Shown: in pieces, positions 35,896 to 44,589 of the stretch | Layout of the letters: the number at the start of each line of letters is the position of its first letter | How positions within the stretch are numbered: the first letter of the stretch is position 1 | Origin: Candidatus Krumholzibacteriota bacterium | GTDB lineage: Bacteria > Krumholzibacteriota > Krumholzibacteriia > LZORAL124-64-63 | Assembly (NCBI GenBank): GCA_024275485.1 | Contig: JAJRZA010000009.1 | Span: 1-64,000 of the forward strand | DNA length: 64,000 nucleotides | Direction of reading: 5' to 3' | Notes under the pieces: generated by a model | Seen by the model: the letters and a program-made list of their open reading frames with translations, nothing else | Databases searched by the model: none | What the model was told of the DNA's origin: nothing | Position numbers and translations under genes: made by a program

Positions 35896-35997
35896 GATTT
35901 CGAGGTTTTCCTTGTGAAGTGACCCCCAAATCTTCTATTCTTTCCTGAAGATTGGCACTTTATTGTGATATTGAATTCCCCGAAGGGGTTTTAGCCA

Positions 35998-36660
35998 GTG
36001 TATGAAATTTTTTTTAAGCGTCTTCTGGATTTCTTTCTGGCTTTCTGGGGGTTGGTCTTTCTTTTTCCCATACTGGCGGTGACCGCCCTTTTGATTCGTT
36101 TCCCGGTGCAGAGCCGGGAGCGTGGGCCGATTTTTTACCGTGGGGAACGAACGGGGCGACACGGCGTTTCTTTTAGCATGTTCAAATTTCGTAGCATGGT
36201 GACCGATGCCGACAAGATCGGACCGTCATCCACATCTGCGGATGATCCTCGCCTGACCAGCATGGGGCTTTTTTTGCGGCGTTTCAAACTTGATGAACTG
36301 CCCCAGCTTTTGAATGTTCTGGCTGGTGACATGAGTTTTGTCGGCCCGCGGCCAGAGGTGAAGAAATTCACCGATCAGTTCAACGAAGAAGAGCAGGGCA
36401 TTCTCAGTGTCAGACCTGGAATTACCGACTGGGCTTCCCTGAACTGTCCCAACGAAGAAGACGTTCTGGATGCCTGCAAGGATCAATATCCCGATGCGGA
36501 TGCCGCTTATGCAGCGATCATTCGACCGGAAAAGCTGCGTCTGCAGCTGAAATACGTGCGCCACCATAACCTGATCATCGATATTAAAATTATCTTTCTG
36601 ACTGTCCTGGCAGTTTTGAAGAAGACCAATGCGGATGCGGTAAGCGTCCCAGCCCCATAG
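35998..36660 (+). CDS. initiating sugar-phosphate (phosphoglycosyl) transferase
   Basis: A short, monotopic phosphoglycosyl transferase of 220 residues that moves a sugar phosphate from a UDP-sugar to undecaprenyl phosphate, the first step of the repeat unit. The N-terminal re-entrant helix is KRLLDFFLAFWGLVFLFPILAV, followed by GPIFYRGERTG, FKFRSM, FLRRFKLDELPQLLNVLAGDMSFVGPRPE and SVRPGITDWAS, the standard bacterial sugar-transferase signature. It resembles PglC in size and lacks the four extra helices of WbaP-like enzymes. The start is GTG 35998. It is separated by 8 bp from the E1 gene, so the two are co-transcribed. Confidence 0.9.
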   Translation: MYEIFFKRLLDFFLAFWGLVFLFPILAVTALLIRFPVQSRERGPIFYRGERTGRHGVSFSMFKFRSMVTDADKIGPSSTSADDPRLTSMGLFLRRFKLDELPQLLNVLAGDMSFVGPRPEVKKFTDQFNEEEQGILSVRPGITDWASLNCPNEEDVLDACKDQYPDADAAYAAIIRPEKLRLQLKYVRHHNLIIDIKIIFLTVLAVLKKTNADAVSVPAP

Positions 36661-36668
36661 GAGACAAC

Positions 36669-38846
36669 ATGAGCAGCATTGCCAAGGGCAATGAGCAGGG
36701 CGGCTTTCGCGGAATCTGCGCCAATGATCTAAAGGGGTACCACCGCATGATGGTGCGTATTCGTTGTGCCGAAGAGAAAATTGCGGATCTGGTGCGGGAT
36801 GAAAAAATTGACGAAAACGGCGATCTTGTCTACGACGAAAACGGCGAAGTCGTGCGTCTGAAAAAGGAAGTTATCTGTCCCGTACATTTATATTCCGGTG
36901 AAGAAGCGGTGGCCGTTGGCATAAGTGCCCATCTCACCGATGATGATTTTATTTTTGGCGCCCACCGTTCCCACGGTCATTATCTGGCCAAAGGCGGCGA
37001 TCTGCAGGAGATGATGTCCGAGGTTTTTGGCAGGGTGACCGGTTGTGCCCATGGTCGAGGTGGATCCATGCATCTGGTGGCTCCGCATATTGGCTTCCCT
37101 GGTGCCACTCCCATTGTCGCCTCCTCCATTCCCCATGCCGTGGGTGCGGGTATGCGTTCGGTCATCAGGGGCGAGGCCCGGGTTGCCGTAAGTTATTTTG
37201 GTGACGGAGCCACCGAAGAAGGTCGCTTTCATGAGAGTCTGAATTTGGCGGCGACCATGAAGTTGCCGGTGATTTTTGTCTGCGAAAACAATCTTTATTC
37301 CAGCCATGTGCGCATCGACAACAGGAGGCCGGCCGATACCATTTATCAGCATGCCATTCCATTTGATATGCCCGGGGTCCGGGTCGATGGCAACAACTTC
37401 TTTGAAGTCTACGATGCGGGCAGGGCGGCTGTGGAACGTGCCCGCAGCGGAGCCGGACCGACCCTCATTGAAGCCCGCACCTATCGCATTCATGGTCACG
37501 TTGGTGCCAATCTGGACTTGGAAAAGGGACTCCGAAACCGCATGGAATTCGACATGTGGATGGACCGTGACCCGATTCCCAAGCTGGAACGGCTACTGAT
37601 CAGTGAGGGAATTCTGGGAAAAGAAGAGGCCCAGGAGGTTCACGACTTCGAAACTTCCGAGGTTAACCGGTGTGTGGAGCAGGCGCGCACTGATCCCTGG
37701 CCCAAAGTTGCCGATATGATGGCTTACACCACCAGCGAGGTCAGTCAACCAATTCCCGATGCAAAAAAGTTGCCGCGCCTGGACAACCATGGCAACGAAC
37801 TGGACCACGATATCCTGAACATCGGCGATGCCATTCGAGAAGCCACCGAGCAACTGATGGATTCCGATGACAGTTACGTCATTATCGGGCAAGGGGTGAA
37901 CAGCCCCTGGTATGTCGGCAATACCGCCAAGGGATTGTTCCGCAAATTCGGCCCCAAGCGGGTTATCGATACGCCCATCAGCGAGGATGCCGTATCGGGT
38001 GCCGCCATCGGCATGGGCATGGTTGGCATGCGGCCCATGGTCATTCATCCCCGAGTTGATTTTGCCCTGCTGGGCACCGAACAGTTCCTGGGTCAGGCTG
38101 CCAACTGGCATTACATGACCGGGGGCCGGGTGACAGTGCCCATTGTGGCCCGATTGATTGTCAACCGCGGAGGCGAGCAGGCGGCCCAGCACAGCCAAAG
38201 CCTGCAGGCCATGTTTGCCCACGTGCCTGGTCTCAAGGTGGTCATGCCTTCCAATGCTTATGACGCCAAGGGCCTGCTCGTGGCGGCTTTGCTGTCCGAC
38301 GATCCGGTTATCTATATCGATGATCGTTGGGCCTACGACAATACCAGTGAAGTTCCCCGTGAGCTCTACACGGTGGAGTTGGGTAAGGGTGTTGTCCGCC
38401 GCTGGGGTACTGATTTGACAGTGGTGGCCTCCAGTTATTTGAACCCCATGGCCATCAAGGCTGCCGAAGAGTTGGCTGCCGAAGGTGTGGAGGTGGAGGT
38501 CATTGACCCGCGCACTCTCAAGCCTTTGGATACCGAGATGATTCTCAAATCCGTGGCCAAAACCGGTAAATTGTTGGTGGCTGACGGTGGTTGGGATGCT
38601 TACGGGTTTACGGCTGAAGTTGCCGCGGTGGTAGCTGCCAGCGAGGTTGTTACCAAGTTGAGGGCTCCAGTCTCAAGGGTGGGCTTGCCTGCCTGCCCGG
38701 CGCCCATGAGCGCTCCCCTGGAAAAGAATTATTTTATTGATGTGGAACGCCTGAAGGCCAAAATCATGGCCTTGCATCTGGCTGGGGTGGAGAAATCCCC
38801 TTATGATTCCAGGCAGGAATCTCGCCGCAAGGCTGGCACTGAATAA
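36669..38846 (+). CDS. fused E1 alpha/beta thiamine-diphosphate dehydrogenase
   Basis: A 725-residue fusion of the two subunits of a 2-oxoacid-dehydrogenase-type E1 enzyme. The alpha part has the ThDP motif GDG at 178-180 ending in NN at 207-208, plus GRGGSMH and IEARTYRIHGH. The beta part from about residue 385 has IGDAIREA, TPISEDAVSGAAIGMGMVG with the conserved glutamate, and VIDPRTLKPLD. Fused E1 proteins are known in FCB-group bacteria, where they act on pyruvate or branched-chain 2-oxoacids. No E2 or E3 gene is present here. Its position next to the sugar transferase and two aminotransferases suggests a role in making an unusual sugar or acyl group, which is inference. Confidence 0.85.
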   Translation: MSSIAKGNEQGGFRGICANDLKGYHRMMVRIRCAEEKIADLVRDEKIDENGDLVYDENGEVVRLKKEVICPVHLYSGEEAVAVGISAHLTDDDFIFGAHRSHGHYLAKGGDLQEMMSEVFGRVTGCAHGRGGSMHLVAPHIGFPGATPIVASSIPHAVGAGMRSVIRGEARVAVSYFGDGATEEGRFHESLNLAATMKLPVIFVCENNLYSSHVRIDNRRPADTIYQHAIPFDMPGVRVDGNNFFEVYDAGRAAVERARSGAGPTLIEARTYRIHGHVGANLDLEKGLRNRMEFDMWMDRDPIPKLERLLISEGILGKEEAQEVHDFETSEVNRCVEQARTDPWPKVADMMAYTTSEVSQPIPDAKKLPRLDNHGNELDHDILNIGDAIREATEQLMDSDDSYVIIGQGVNSPWYVGNTAKGLFRKFGPKRVIDTPISEDAVSGAAIGMGMVGMRPMVIHPRVDFALLGTEQFLGQAANWHYMTGGRVTVPIVARLIVNRGGEQAAQHSQSLQAMFAHVPGLKVVMPSNAYDAKGLLVAALLSDDPVIYIDDRWAYDNTSEVPRELYTVELGKGVVRRWGTDLTVVASSYLNPMAIKAAEELAAEGVEVEVIDPRTLKPLDTEMILKSVAKTGKLLVADGGWDAYGFTAEVAAVVAASEVVTKLRAPVSRVGLPACPAPMSAPLEKNYFIDVERLKAKIMALHLAGVEKSPYDSRQESRRKAGTE

Positions 38847-38852
38847 ACCTTT

Positions 38853-38886
38853 CGGCCCGCCTTGAGACGGGCCGATTCTTTATTAC
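38853..38886 (+). terminator. intrinsic terminator after the E1 gene
   Basis: CGGCCCG (38853-38859) and CGGGCCG (38868-38874) form a 7-bp GC stem with loop CCTTGAGA, followed by the T-rich ATTCTTTATTA. It lies just after the E1 stop and 50 bp before the aminotransferase. Confidence 0.75.
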
Positions 38887-38935
38887 CTGGTTTTTCCGAC
38901 CCGTCCGGTTGGGCAGCAGCAGGAGGCTGAAAATC

Positions 38936-40042
38936 ATGGCTTTTAAAGTCAAATTCATCGATCCACCCCGCAATTATGCCATGATCAAAGAAGAAATCGA
39001 CGCTGCCTATTTTGACGTCATGAACAAAGGCGATTTGATCATGCGTGGGCACCTCAGCCAGTTTGAAGAGAATCTGGCCGATTTTGCCGGTACGAAATAT
39101 GCCATTGGCGTCAATAGCGGGTACGACGCGCTGCAGGTTTCCATCCGGGCTCTGGGTATTGGCACCGGGGACGAAGTCATCGTCCCCGCCCACACCTTTG
39201 TGGCTTCTGCCAGCGCAATTGTCAATCATGGTGCCAAAGCCGTGCTGGTAGACGTTGGAGCTGACCACAACATCGATTGCGACCTGATCGAAGCGGCGAT
39301 CACCTCCCAGACCAAAGCCATCATGCCGGTACACTTGAATGGACTGATGGCGGATATGCAACGGGTAATGGAAATATCGGAAAAACATGGACTGAAGGTA
39401 ATCGAAGATGCCTGTCAAAGTCTGGGAGCCAATGTGGACGGCAAGGGGGCAGGCAGTTGGGGCGATACCGGTTGTTGGAGTTTCTATCCGTTTAAAATTC
39501 TTGGTGGATATGGAGATGGCGGTGCGATCACCACCAACGACAAGGAACTCTACGATTTTGCCCGGCGAATCCGCTTCAACGGTGAAGAACGCGAGACCGG
39601 TCAATACCATGGCCATGGCTATACCTGTCTTTTGGACAATTTGCAGGCCGCCTGGTTGGATGTGAAGCTGGCACATTTGCCTGGCTGGATCGAACGACGT
39701 CGGGCCATAGCAGCCAAATACGGTGGAGGTCTATCAGGAGTGGGTGATCTTGTGCTGCCTCTTGACAACCGGGACAATTTCCGGCATGTCTACCAGAATT
39801 ATGTCATCAGCACCTCACGTCGGGAAGAACTCTTCAACTACCTCACCGAAAATGGTGTGGAAACTTTGGTGCACTGGCGCAAACCTTACTATCACCACAC
39901 GGCCCTGGAACTGGAAGACAAGGGTTATCCGGTGACCGAAAAACTGTCCGCCGAAGTAATCTCCCTGCCCATGAATGTCGAGATCAACGATGAGGAGGTT
40001 GGTATCGTCATAGATACGGTGCGGGCCTTCTTTGCCTCCTGA
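38936..40042 (+). CDS. DegT/DnrJ/EryC1/StrS sugar aminotransferase
   Basis: PLP-dependent enzymes of this family convert a nucleotide-linked keto-sugar to an amino-sugar. The product (368 residues) has FAGTKYAIGVNSGYDALQ, GDEVIVPAHTFVAS, HLNGLMADM, EDACQSLGA and the lysine region WSFYPFKILGGYGDGGAI with K187 as the PLP-binding residue. The C-terminal VETLVHWRKPYYHH segment is typical. ATG 38936 follows AGGAGG; nine extra residues of the longer frame are unlikely. Its likely substrate is a 3- or 4-keto UDP- or dTDP-sugar. Confidence 0.88.
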   Translation: MAFKVKFIDPPRNYAMIKEEIDAAYFDVMNKGDLIMRGHLSQFEENLADFAGTKYAIGVNSGYDALQVSIRALGIGTGDEVIVPAHTFVASASAIVNHGAKAVLVDVGADHNIDCDLIEAAITSQTKAIMPVHLNGLMADMQRVMEISEKHGLKVIEDACQSLGANVDGKGAGSWGDTGCWSFYPFKILGGYGDGGAITTNDKELYDFARRIRFNGEERETGQYHGHGYTCLLDNLQAAWLDVKLAHLPGWIERRRAIAAKYGGGLSGVGDLVLPLDNRDNFRHVYQNYVISTSRREELFNYLTENGVETLVHWRKPYYHHTALELEDKGYPVTEKLSAEVISLPMNVEINDEEVGIVIDTVRAFFAS

Positions 40043-40052
40043 AGGTGAGATA

Positions 40053-41249
40053 ATGAAAGAACTGTCACGCATCACCGACCGCTTCACCGAATCGGTGATC
40101 CGGGAAATGACCCGGGTATGCGATGAACTGGGCGGGGAGAATCTCTCCCAGGGCTTTCCGGATTTTGATGCCCCGGAAGTGGTCAAACAGGCGGCCGTTC
40201 AGGCGATAGTCGATGGTCACAACCAGTACCCGGTTACCTTTGGGGAACCGGACCTGCGCGAGGCCATCTCCGTCAAGGCGGCCCGCTACAATGGCATCAA
40301 ATGTGATCCGGCCACGGACATCACCGTGACCTGCGGTGCCACCGAGGCCATGATCGCCACCTTGAAAGCCCTGATCAACCCGGGTGATGAGGTGGTAATC
40401 TTCGAGCCTTTCTACGAAAACTACGGGCCCGACGCCATCCTCTCGGGAGCAACTCCACGTTTTGTCAGTTTGCGTACCCCGGACTGGGATTTTGATCCTG
40501 ATGAACTTGCAGCGGCCTTCAACGAGAAGACCAAAGCCATCATCATCAACACTCCCAACAACCCTACTGGCAAGGTTTTTACCCGACAGGAACTGCAGGT
40601 TATTGCCGACCTCTGCCAAAAATGGGATTGTTACGCCATCACGGATGAAATCTACGAACACATTTTGTATGACGGCTGTGAACACCTCTCCTTGGCTACC
40701 TTGCCGTCCATGGCCGAGCGCACCGTCACCATCAATGGGCTGACCAAAACCTATTCGGTGACCGGCTGGCGGGTGGGCTGGGCCATTGCCCCTGCTGTGA
40801 TCACCAAACGAATTCGCAAGGTTCATGATTTTCTGACCGTGGGAGCGCCAACACCTCTGCAAGTGGCTGGAGTCACCGCCCTGGCCATGCAAGACGAGTA
40901 CTATACCAAACTTGCCGAGGGGTACCTCTGGAGCCGGGACTATCTTTTTGAGGGACTTCAGGAAGCGGGGTTCAGGCCTTACAAACCAAAAGGGTCATAC
41001 TACATCATTGCCGAGTGTGATGGACTGATGCAACGGTTGGGGGCGGTGGACGATGTCACCTTCAGTCGCAAGCTGATTGAGACCATCGGTGTGGCAACCG
41101 TGCCGGGTAGTTCGTTTTATTCAGATCCCGCTCTGGGGGCCAATCAGGTGCGGTTTGCCTACTGTAAGAAACCATCCACCCTGGAGCGGGTGCGGAGTCG
41201 TTTGGCTGACTTGGCTGGTCCAGCCGGTGGGGGAAGCCAGCGTGGCTGA
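40053..41249 (+). CDS. class I aminotransferase
   Basis: A fold-type I PLP enzyme of 398 residues in the aspartate/kynurenine aminotransferase branch. Motifs are LSQGFPDFDAPE, NQYPVTFGEPDLREAIS, NTPNNPTGKVF, the ITDEIYEHI aspartate and the lysine segment GLTKTYSVTGWRVGWA with K232, then VRFAYCK with the substrate-binding arginine. It resembles amino-acid transaminases rather than sugar ones. The gene lies 10 bp after the DegT gene, so it is likely part of this operon, perhaps making an amino-acid side group. GAAGGTGAG precedes the ATG. Confidence 0.85.
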   Translation: MKELSRITDRFTESVIREMTRVCDELGGENLSQGFPDFDAPEVVKQAAVQAIVDGHNQYPVTFGEPDLREAISVKAARYNGIKCDPATDITVTCGATEAMIATLKALINPGDEVVIFEPFYENYGPDAILSGATPRFVSLRTPDWDFDPDELAAAFNEKTKAIIINTPNNPTGKVFTRQELQVIADLCQKWDCYAITDEIYEHILYDGCEHLSLATLPSMAERTVTINGLTKTYSVTGWRVGWAIAPAVITKRIRKVHDFLTVGAPTPLQVAGVTALAMQDEYYTKLAEGYLWSRDYLFEGLQEAGFRPYKPKGSYYIIAECDGLMQRLGAVDDVTFSRKLIETIGVATVPGSSFYSDPALGANQVRFAYCKKPSTLERVRSRLADLAGPAGGGSQRG

Positions 41250-42018
41250 TGTAGACTACAGCACGGTGACAGAAACTCCGGGGCGCGGAGCTCTTCCAGA
41301 AACCCTGTCCGCTCTGCGAACCCGTTATGAGTTGGCGGCTGATCTGGCCCAAGGCAAGGATGTCTTGGAGTTGGGTTGTGGACCCGGCATGGGCCTCGGC
41401 CTTCTGGCTCGCAAAGCCCGCCGGGTTGTGGGTGGGGACTTTGACCCTGGGCTGGTGCAACAGGCTCTGGATCATTACGGGTCCCGTTTTGAAGTCCAGC
41501 AAATGGATGCAGCTGATCTGCCTTTTGAGTCTGATTCATTTGATGTGGTTCTTTTGCTGGAGGCCATCTACTACCTGCCTGATCCTGAAAAATTCGTTGC
41601 TGAGAGTAAACGGGTGTTGCGTCCTGGAGGAGCTCTTCTTGTGTGTTCAGCCAATTGTGAACGGCCGGATTTCAACCCCAGCCCCTATACCCATCGTTAT
41701 TTCAGCGCGAAACAGCTGGGGCATCTTCTGACGGGAGCGGGTTTTTCAGTTGAACTGGCGGCCGCATTCCCCACTGATGACCCTGATGCCGGAAGCAGCT
41801 TTTATGGTTTCCTGCGGAATTTTGCCGTGAAGTATCACCTGATTCCCAAGACCATGGGCGGCAAGGAATTGCTCAAAAAAATTCTTTATCGCAATCTCGA
41901 TCCATTTCCACGGGAATTGAAGGATGAGGGTGCCTTGGAACCTTTGGTCCCTGTTTCCTCAGATGCAACCGTCCCAGGGTTCAAGGTAATTTATGCCACG
42001 GGGAAGTTGCAGGATTAA
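41242..42018 (+). CDS. SAM-dependent methyltransferase
   Basis: A class I methyltransferase of 258 residues. Motif I is VLELGCGPGMGLGLLA, the acidic residue after strand 2 is in VVGGDFDPG, and motif IV and post-IV are FDVVLLLEAIYYLPDPE and VLRPGGALLV. Substrate is unknown; the context suggests a sugar O- or N-methylation, or a lipid carrier. The start is GTG 41242, overlapping the aminotransferase by 8 bp after a GGTGGGGGAAG site. Its stop shares TTAA with the convergent glycosyltransferase. Confidence 0.85.
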   Translation: MADVDYSTVTETPGRGALPETLSALRTRYELAADLAQGKDVLELGCGPGMGLGLLARKARRVVGGDFDPGLVQQALDHYGSRFEVQQMDAADLPFESDSFDVVLLLEAIYYLPDPEKFVAESKRVLRPGGALLVCSANCERPDFNPSPYTHRYFSAKQLGHLLTGAGFSVELAAAFPTDDPDAGSSFYGFLRNFAVKYHLIPKTMGGKELLKKILYRNLDPFPRELKDEGALEPLVPVSSDATVPGFKVIYATGKLQD

Positions 42019-43271
42019 ACTTTGGCAGCCTTGGGGATTTCCTCAAGATAGTCAGCCAAATGTCCATACACCTTATCTGCGGAAAACCGATCCAGAAAGA
42101 GACGATACGCCGCTTCACCGCGGCGTTTCCTCTTGGCCGAATCAGTAATCAGGTCTTCCACTGCTTTTTTCAGGGATTCCACATCACCCGTTTGGTAAAA
42201 GTAGCCACAGTCGTTTTCAGTCAAAAGCATTTTTGTATAGCCCTCAAGACTGGACAGCACAGGTAAGCCTGAAGCCATGTATTCCACAGGCTTGTTGGGC
42301 AGGCTTTCCATAAAAGTGGCTGTTTGACGATAGGGAGCCAACCCAGCCACGGAACGATTCATCAGGGATTTCAGGGCCGGCTCATCCAACCAGCCGGCAA
42401 AAACAATCGACTCCAGCCCTTTGGCCTGCTTTTTCAAGCTCTCCAGATCATCTCCGAGACCACCAAGAACAAAACGCACTTTGCCCTGCAAATCACGGGC
42501 GGCTTCAATGACCGGATCAAAATCCAACACCGTATTGCGTATTGTGCCCAGAAAACAGATATTTGCAACACCATCATCGGCTAACACGCCCATCTCATCC
42601 CAGGTTTGGTCGGCTTCCACAAGATCAGAATCTTCCAGGGTGGAGATGGGGTAGCCATGGGGAAAGAACTTATCCAAAGGTGCAACTTTACGACCTCCGT
42701 GCTTAGCTCCCCACGGTATGAAACCAGGGGCATTGCTCAAAATACTCGTGGCTTTCTGGCAGGATTCTTGTAAATCATCACGCATGGGTTTGAGCAGCAG
42801 GTGTGCCAGTGGGCGCAGCCACCTGGGGAATTGCTCCATCATGAAATCAGGCCATTGGTCGCGGATGTCCAGAACCACAGGAACGTGGTGCGTTTGGCCG
42901 TACCGTACCGCCTCTCTGGACAGTTCCAGGGTCGGCAAGCTGCACAGGATGACATCCGGTTTAGGGTGATGTGGGGCCAGTTTACGGAAATGGGCTCCCA
43001 GCTGACGATGGTTCAGGATTCGTTGAAGGGAAAGAGCGCTCTTGTAGGGCATCCCGTGCAGATAGATGAGGCGGTGATTGGGAGCCAGCTCCCTGATCTC
43101 ACCGGGCTGGTACTGCAGCACTTTGCCAAAGTGATCCATGGTGGACGTCCACCAGGTGACATCGTGCCCTCGTTTGGCCATGAGGGCAGCGACCAGTCCT
43201 GAGCGCCACAGACGTTTGCGGCCGGGGTCTGTGGGCAGTGGTTCACCAACAGTTATTATCCAAAATTTCAT
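42015..43271 (-). CDS. glycosyltransferase family 4
   Basis: A GT-B retaining glycosyltransferase of 418 residues. The N-terminal domain has WRSGLVAALMAKRGHDVTWWTS, a WbuB-like opening. The C-terminal nucleotide-sugar domain has FLGTIRN, FVLGGLGDDLESLK, VFAGWLDEPALKSLM and SLPNKPVEYMASGLPVLSS with the family's EX7E-like region. It is the only gene of the polysaccharide locus on the minus strand and has a 4-bp tail-to-tail overlap with the methyltransferase gene. It likely adds a sugar to the lipid-linked repeat unit in the cytoplasm. Confidence 0.85.
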   Translation of the reverse strand: MKFWIITVGEPLPTDPGRKRLWRSGLVAALMAKRGHDVTWWTSTMDHFGKVLQYQPGEIRELAPNHRLIYLHGMPYKSALSLQRILNHRQLGAHFRKLAPHHPKPDVILCSLPTLELSREAVRYGQTHHVPVVLDIRDQWPDFMMEQFPRWLRPLAHLLLKPMRDDLQESCQKATSILSNAPGFIPWGAKHGGRKVAPLDKFFPHGYPISTLEDSDLVEADQTWDEMGVLADDGVANICFLGTIRNTVLDFDPVIEAARDLQGKVRFVLGGLGDDLESLKKQAKGLESIVFAGWLDEPALKSLMNRSVAGLAPYRQTATFMESLPNKPVEYMASGLPVLSSLEGYTKMLLTENDCGYFYQTGDVESLKKAVEDLITDSAKRKRRGEAAYRLFLDRFSADKVYGHLADYLEEIPKAAKV

Positions 43272-43404
43272 GCCGAGCCTCCGTGCTTGGGGATGAAACC
43301 TTACAATAGGACCTGGGCAATCACATGGCCAGTATCAATAATTCTTTGGGAAGGGTTATGGAGACGGATGATAAAGAATATAATAGAAAGACCTTGCCCC
43401 GGGA

Positions 43405-43424
43405 GAATGATTCAGTCATCATTC
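43405..43424 (+). promoter_or_regulatory. inverted repeat ahead of the Wzz-like gene
   Basis: GAATGAT (43405-43411) and ATCATTC (43418-43424) are perfect complements around TCAGTC. The site lies in the 259-bp stretch between divergent glycosyltransferase and Wzz-like genes, where promoters of both should be. It resembles an operator for a dimeric regulator, but nothing else supports that. Confidence 0.3.
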
Positions 43425-43530
43425 GTTCAAAAATTAGGCTGGCGGTTGCAACTGCGTTGCTAGCCTCTGCCTGGAATGTCTACATTTGCAGGACGGAATA
43501 TTTTCGGGGCTCAACGCAAAGGAGTGCGGT

Positions 43531-44541
43531 TTGGATCATCCAAAGCCCGTAGACTTGGAAAACGAGGGCTTGGCCGGATTGATTGACCTGGTCTCCAATT
43601 ATCGTTTTCTTATTTTGGGAGTATTTCTTTTCGGGACTCTGGCAGCTTGCCTGGTGGCTATTATGTTGCCAGTGCAGTGGCAGGCCAGTGCGACACTGGT
43701 GCCCTGTTCCATGTTGTCCGGTCAAACCAATTCAACAGGGTTGGGGGTGCTGGCATCGGCTGCCAGCGGCATGGGGCTTAACGTTGGCGGTGGCAGAGAG
43801 TCCTTATCTTCCCTGTTTCCTTACATTGTAAAGAGCAGGCAGTTGGGCTTGCAGGTTCTGGCCCAGGATTTTCCAGATTCCGACAATCAGATAAAAACTC
43901 TACTGGATCGCCTTGTTCCAGCAGATAAGGATTCCCTGACACGCCAGAAAGAGGCTCTCCGGAAATTCCAGAAAAGATTGCTCTGTCGGCTGGATCAGAA
44001 AAGTGGGGTGACAACCATTTCCGTTCGTTTGTCCGACCCGGTTCTGGCTGCCTCGGTGGCCAATGCCGTGGTTGCGGAACTGGACCAATTCAGCCGCAGG
44101 GCGCGGGTTTCCCAGGCGCGGCAAAACAGTGTTTTCATATCCCAGCGCCTAGAGAGAATCGGTGGCCAACTTGAAAAGGCGGAAGTGGCTCTCAAGGTTT
44201 TCCGCCAGGGTAACAGCCGGTTGAACAACTCGCCCCAACTGAGGATGGAAGAAAGCCGTTTGGCCAGGGATGTGCAGCTGCAGACCGAACTTTTCATTTC
44301 GCTCCGATCACAAATGGAGTTGGCGAGAATCGAAGAGGAGCGAAATCTGCCGTTGATCTCCGTCATCGATCCGGCATACGAACCGGATCGCCAATACTCG
44401 CCCCATTTGGCTCGCGTGGCAGTTGGCAGCGGCCTTGGCTTTTTGGCGTTTGGGTTGATCCTGGCTTTCTTTCTTAATTTCTTGCGTTTTGTCAAATCAG
44501 GTGAAGGTAAGGGTACTGACGTGCCTGTGGAGGAATCCTGA
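43531..44541 (+). CDS. Wzz-like polysaccharide chain-length protein
   Basis: A PCP-type inner-membrane protein of 336 residues that sets polymer length. One transmembrane helix lies at about residues 25-47 (RFLILGVFLFGTLAACLVAIML), followed by QWQASATLVP, a large periplasmic coiled-coil region (RLERIGGQLEKAEVALKVFRQ) and a second transmembrane helix near 300-325, preceded by the proline-containing SVIDPAYEPDRQYSPH, as in Wzz/GNVR proteins. No kinase domain is attached. TTG 43531 is preferred because AAAGGAG lies 6 bp upstream; an upstream TTG at 43486 lacks such a site. Confidence 0.82.
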   Translation: MDHPKPVDLENEGLAGLIDLVSNYRFLILGVFLFGTLAACLVAIMLPVQWQASATLVPCSMLSGQTNSTGLGVLASAASGMGLNVGGGRESLSSLFPYIVKSRQLGLQVLAQDFPDSDNQIKTLLDRLVPADKDSLTRQKEALRKFQKRLLCRLDQKSGVTTISVRLSDPVLAASVANAVVAELDQFSRRARVSQARQNSVFISQRLERIGGQLEKAEVALKVFRQGNSRLNNSPQLRMEESRLARDVQLQTELFISLRSQMELARIEEERNLPLISVIDPAYEPDRQYSPHLARVAVGSGLGFLAFGLILAFFLNFLRFVKSGEGKGTDVPVEES

Positions 44542-44589
44542 TGGCCGGGCCCGAGGATTCCCGAAATACTCCCTTGTCGGTTCAGGGAG

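Noticed and set aside
43325-43552. Small 75-residue frame ahead of the Wzz-like gene
   Set aside because: No ribosome binding site, no family match, and it overlaps the better-supported TTG start of the Wzz-like gene and its inverted repeat.
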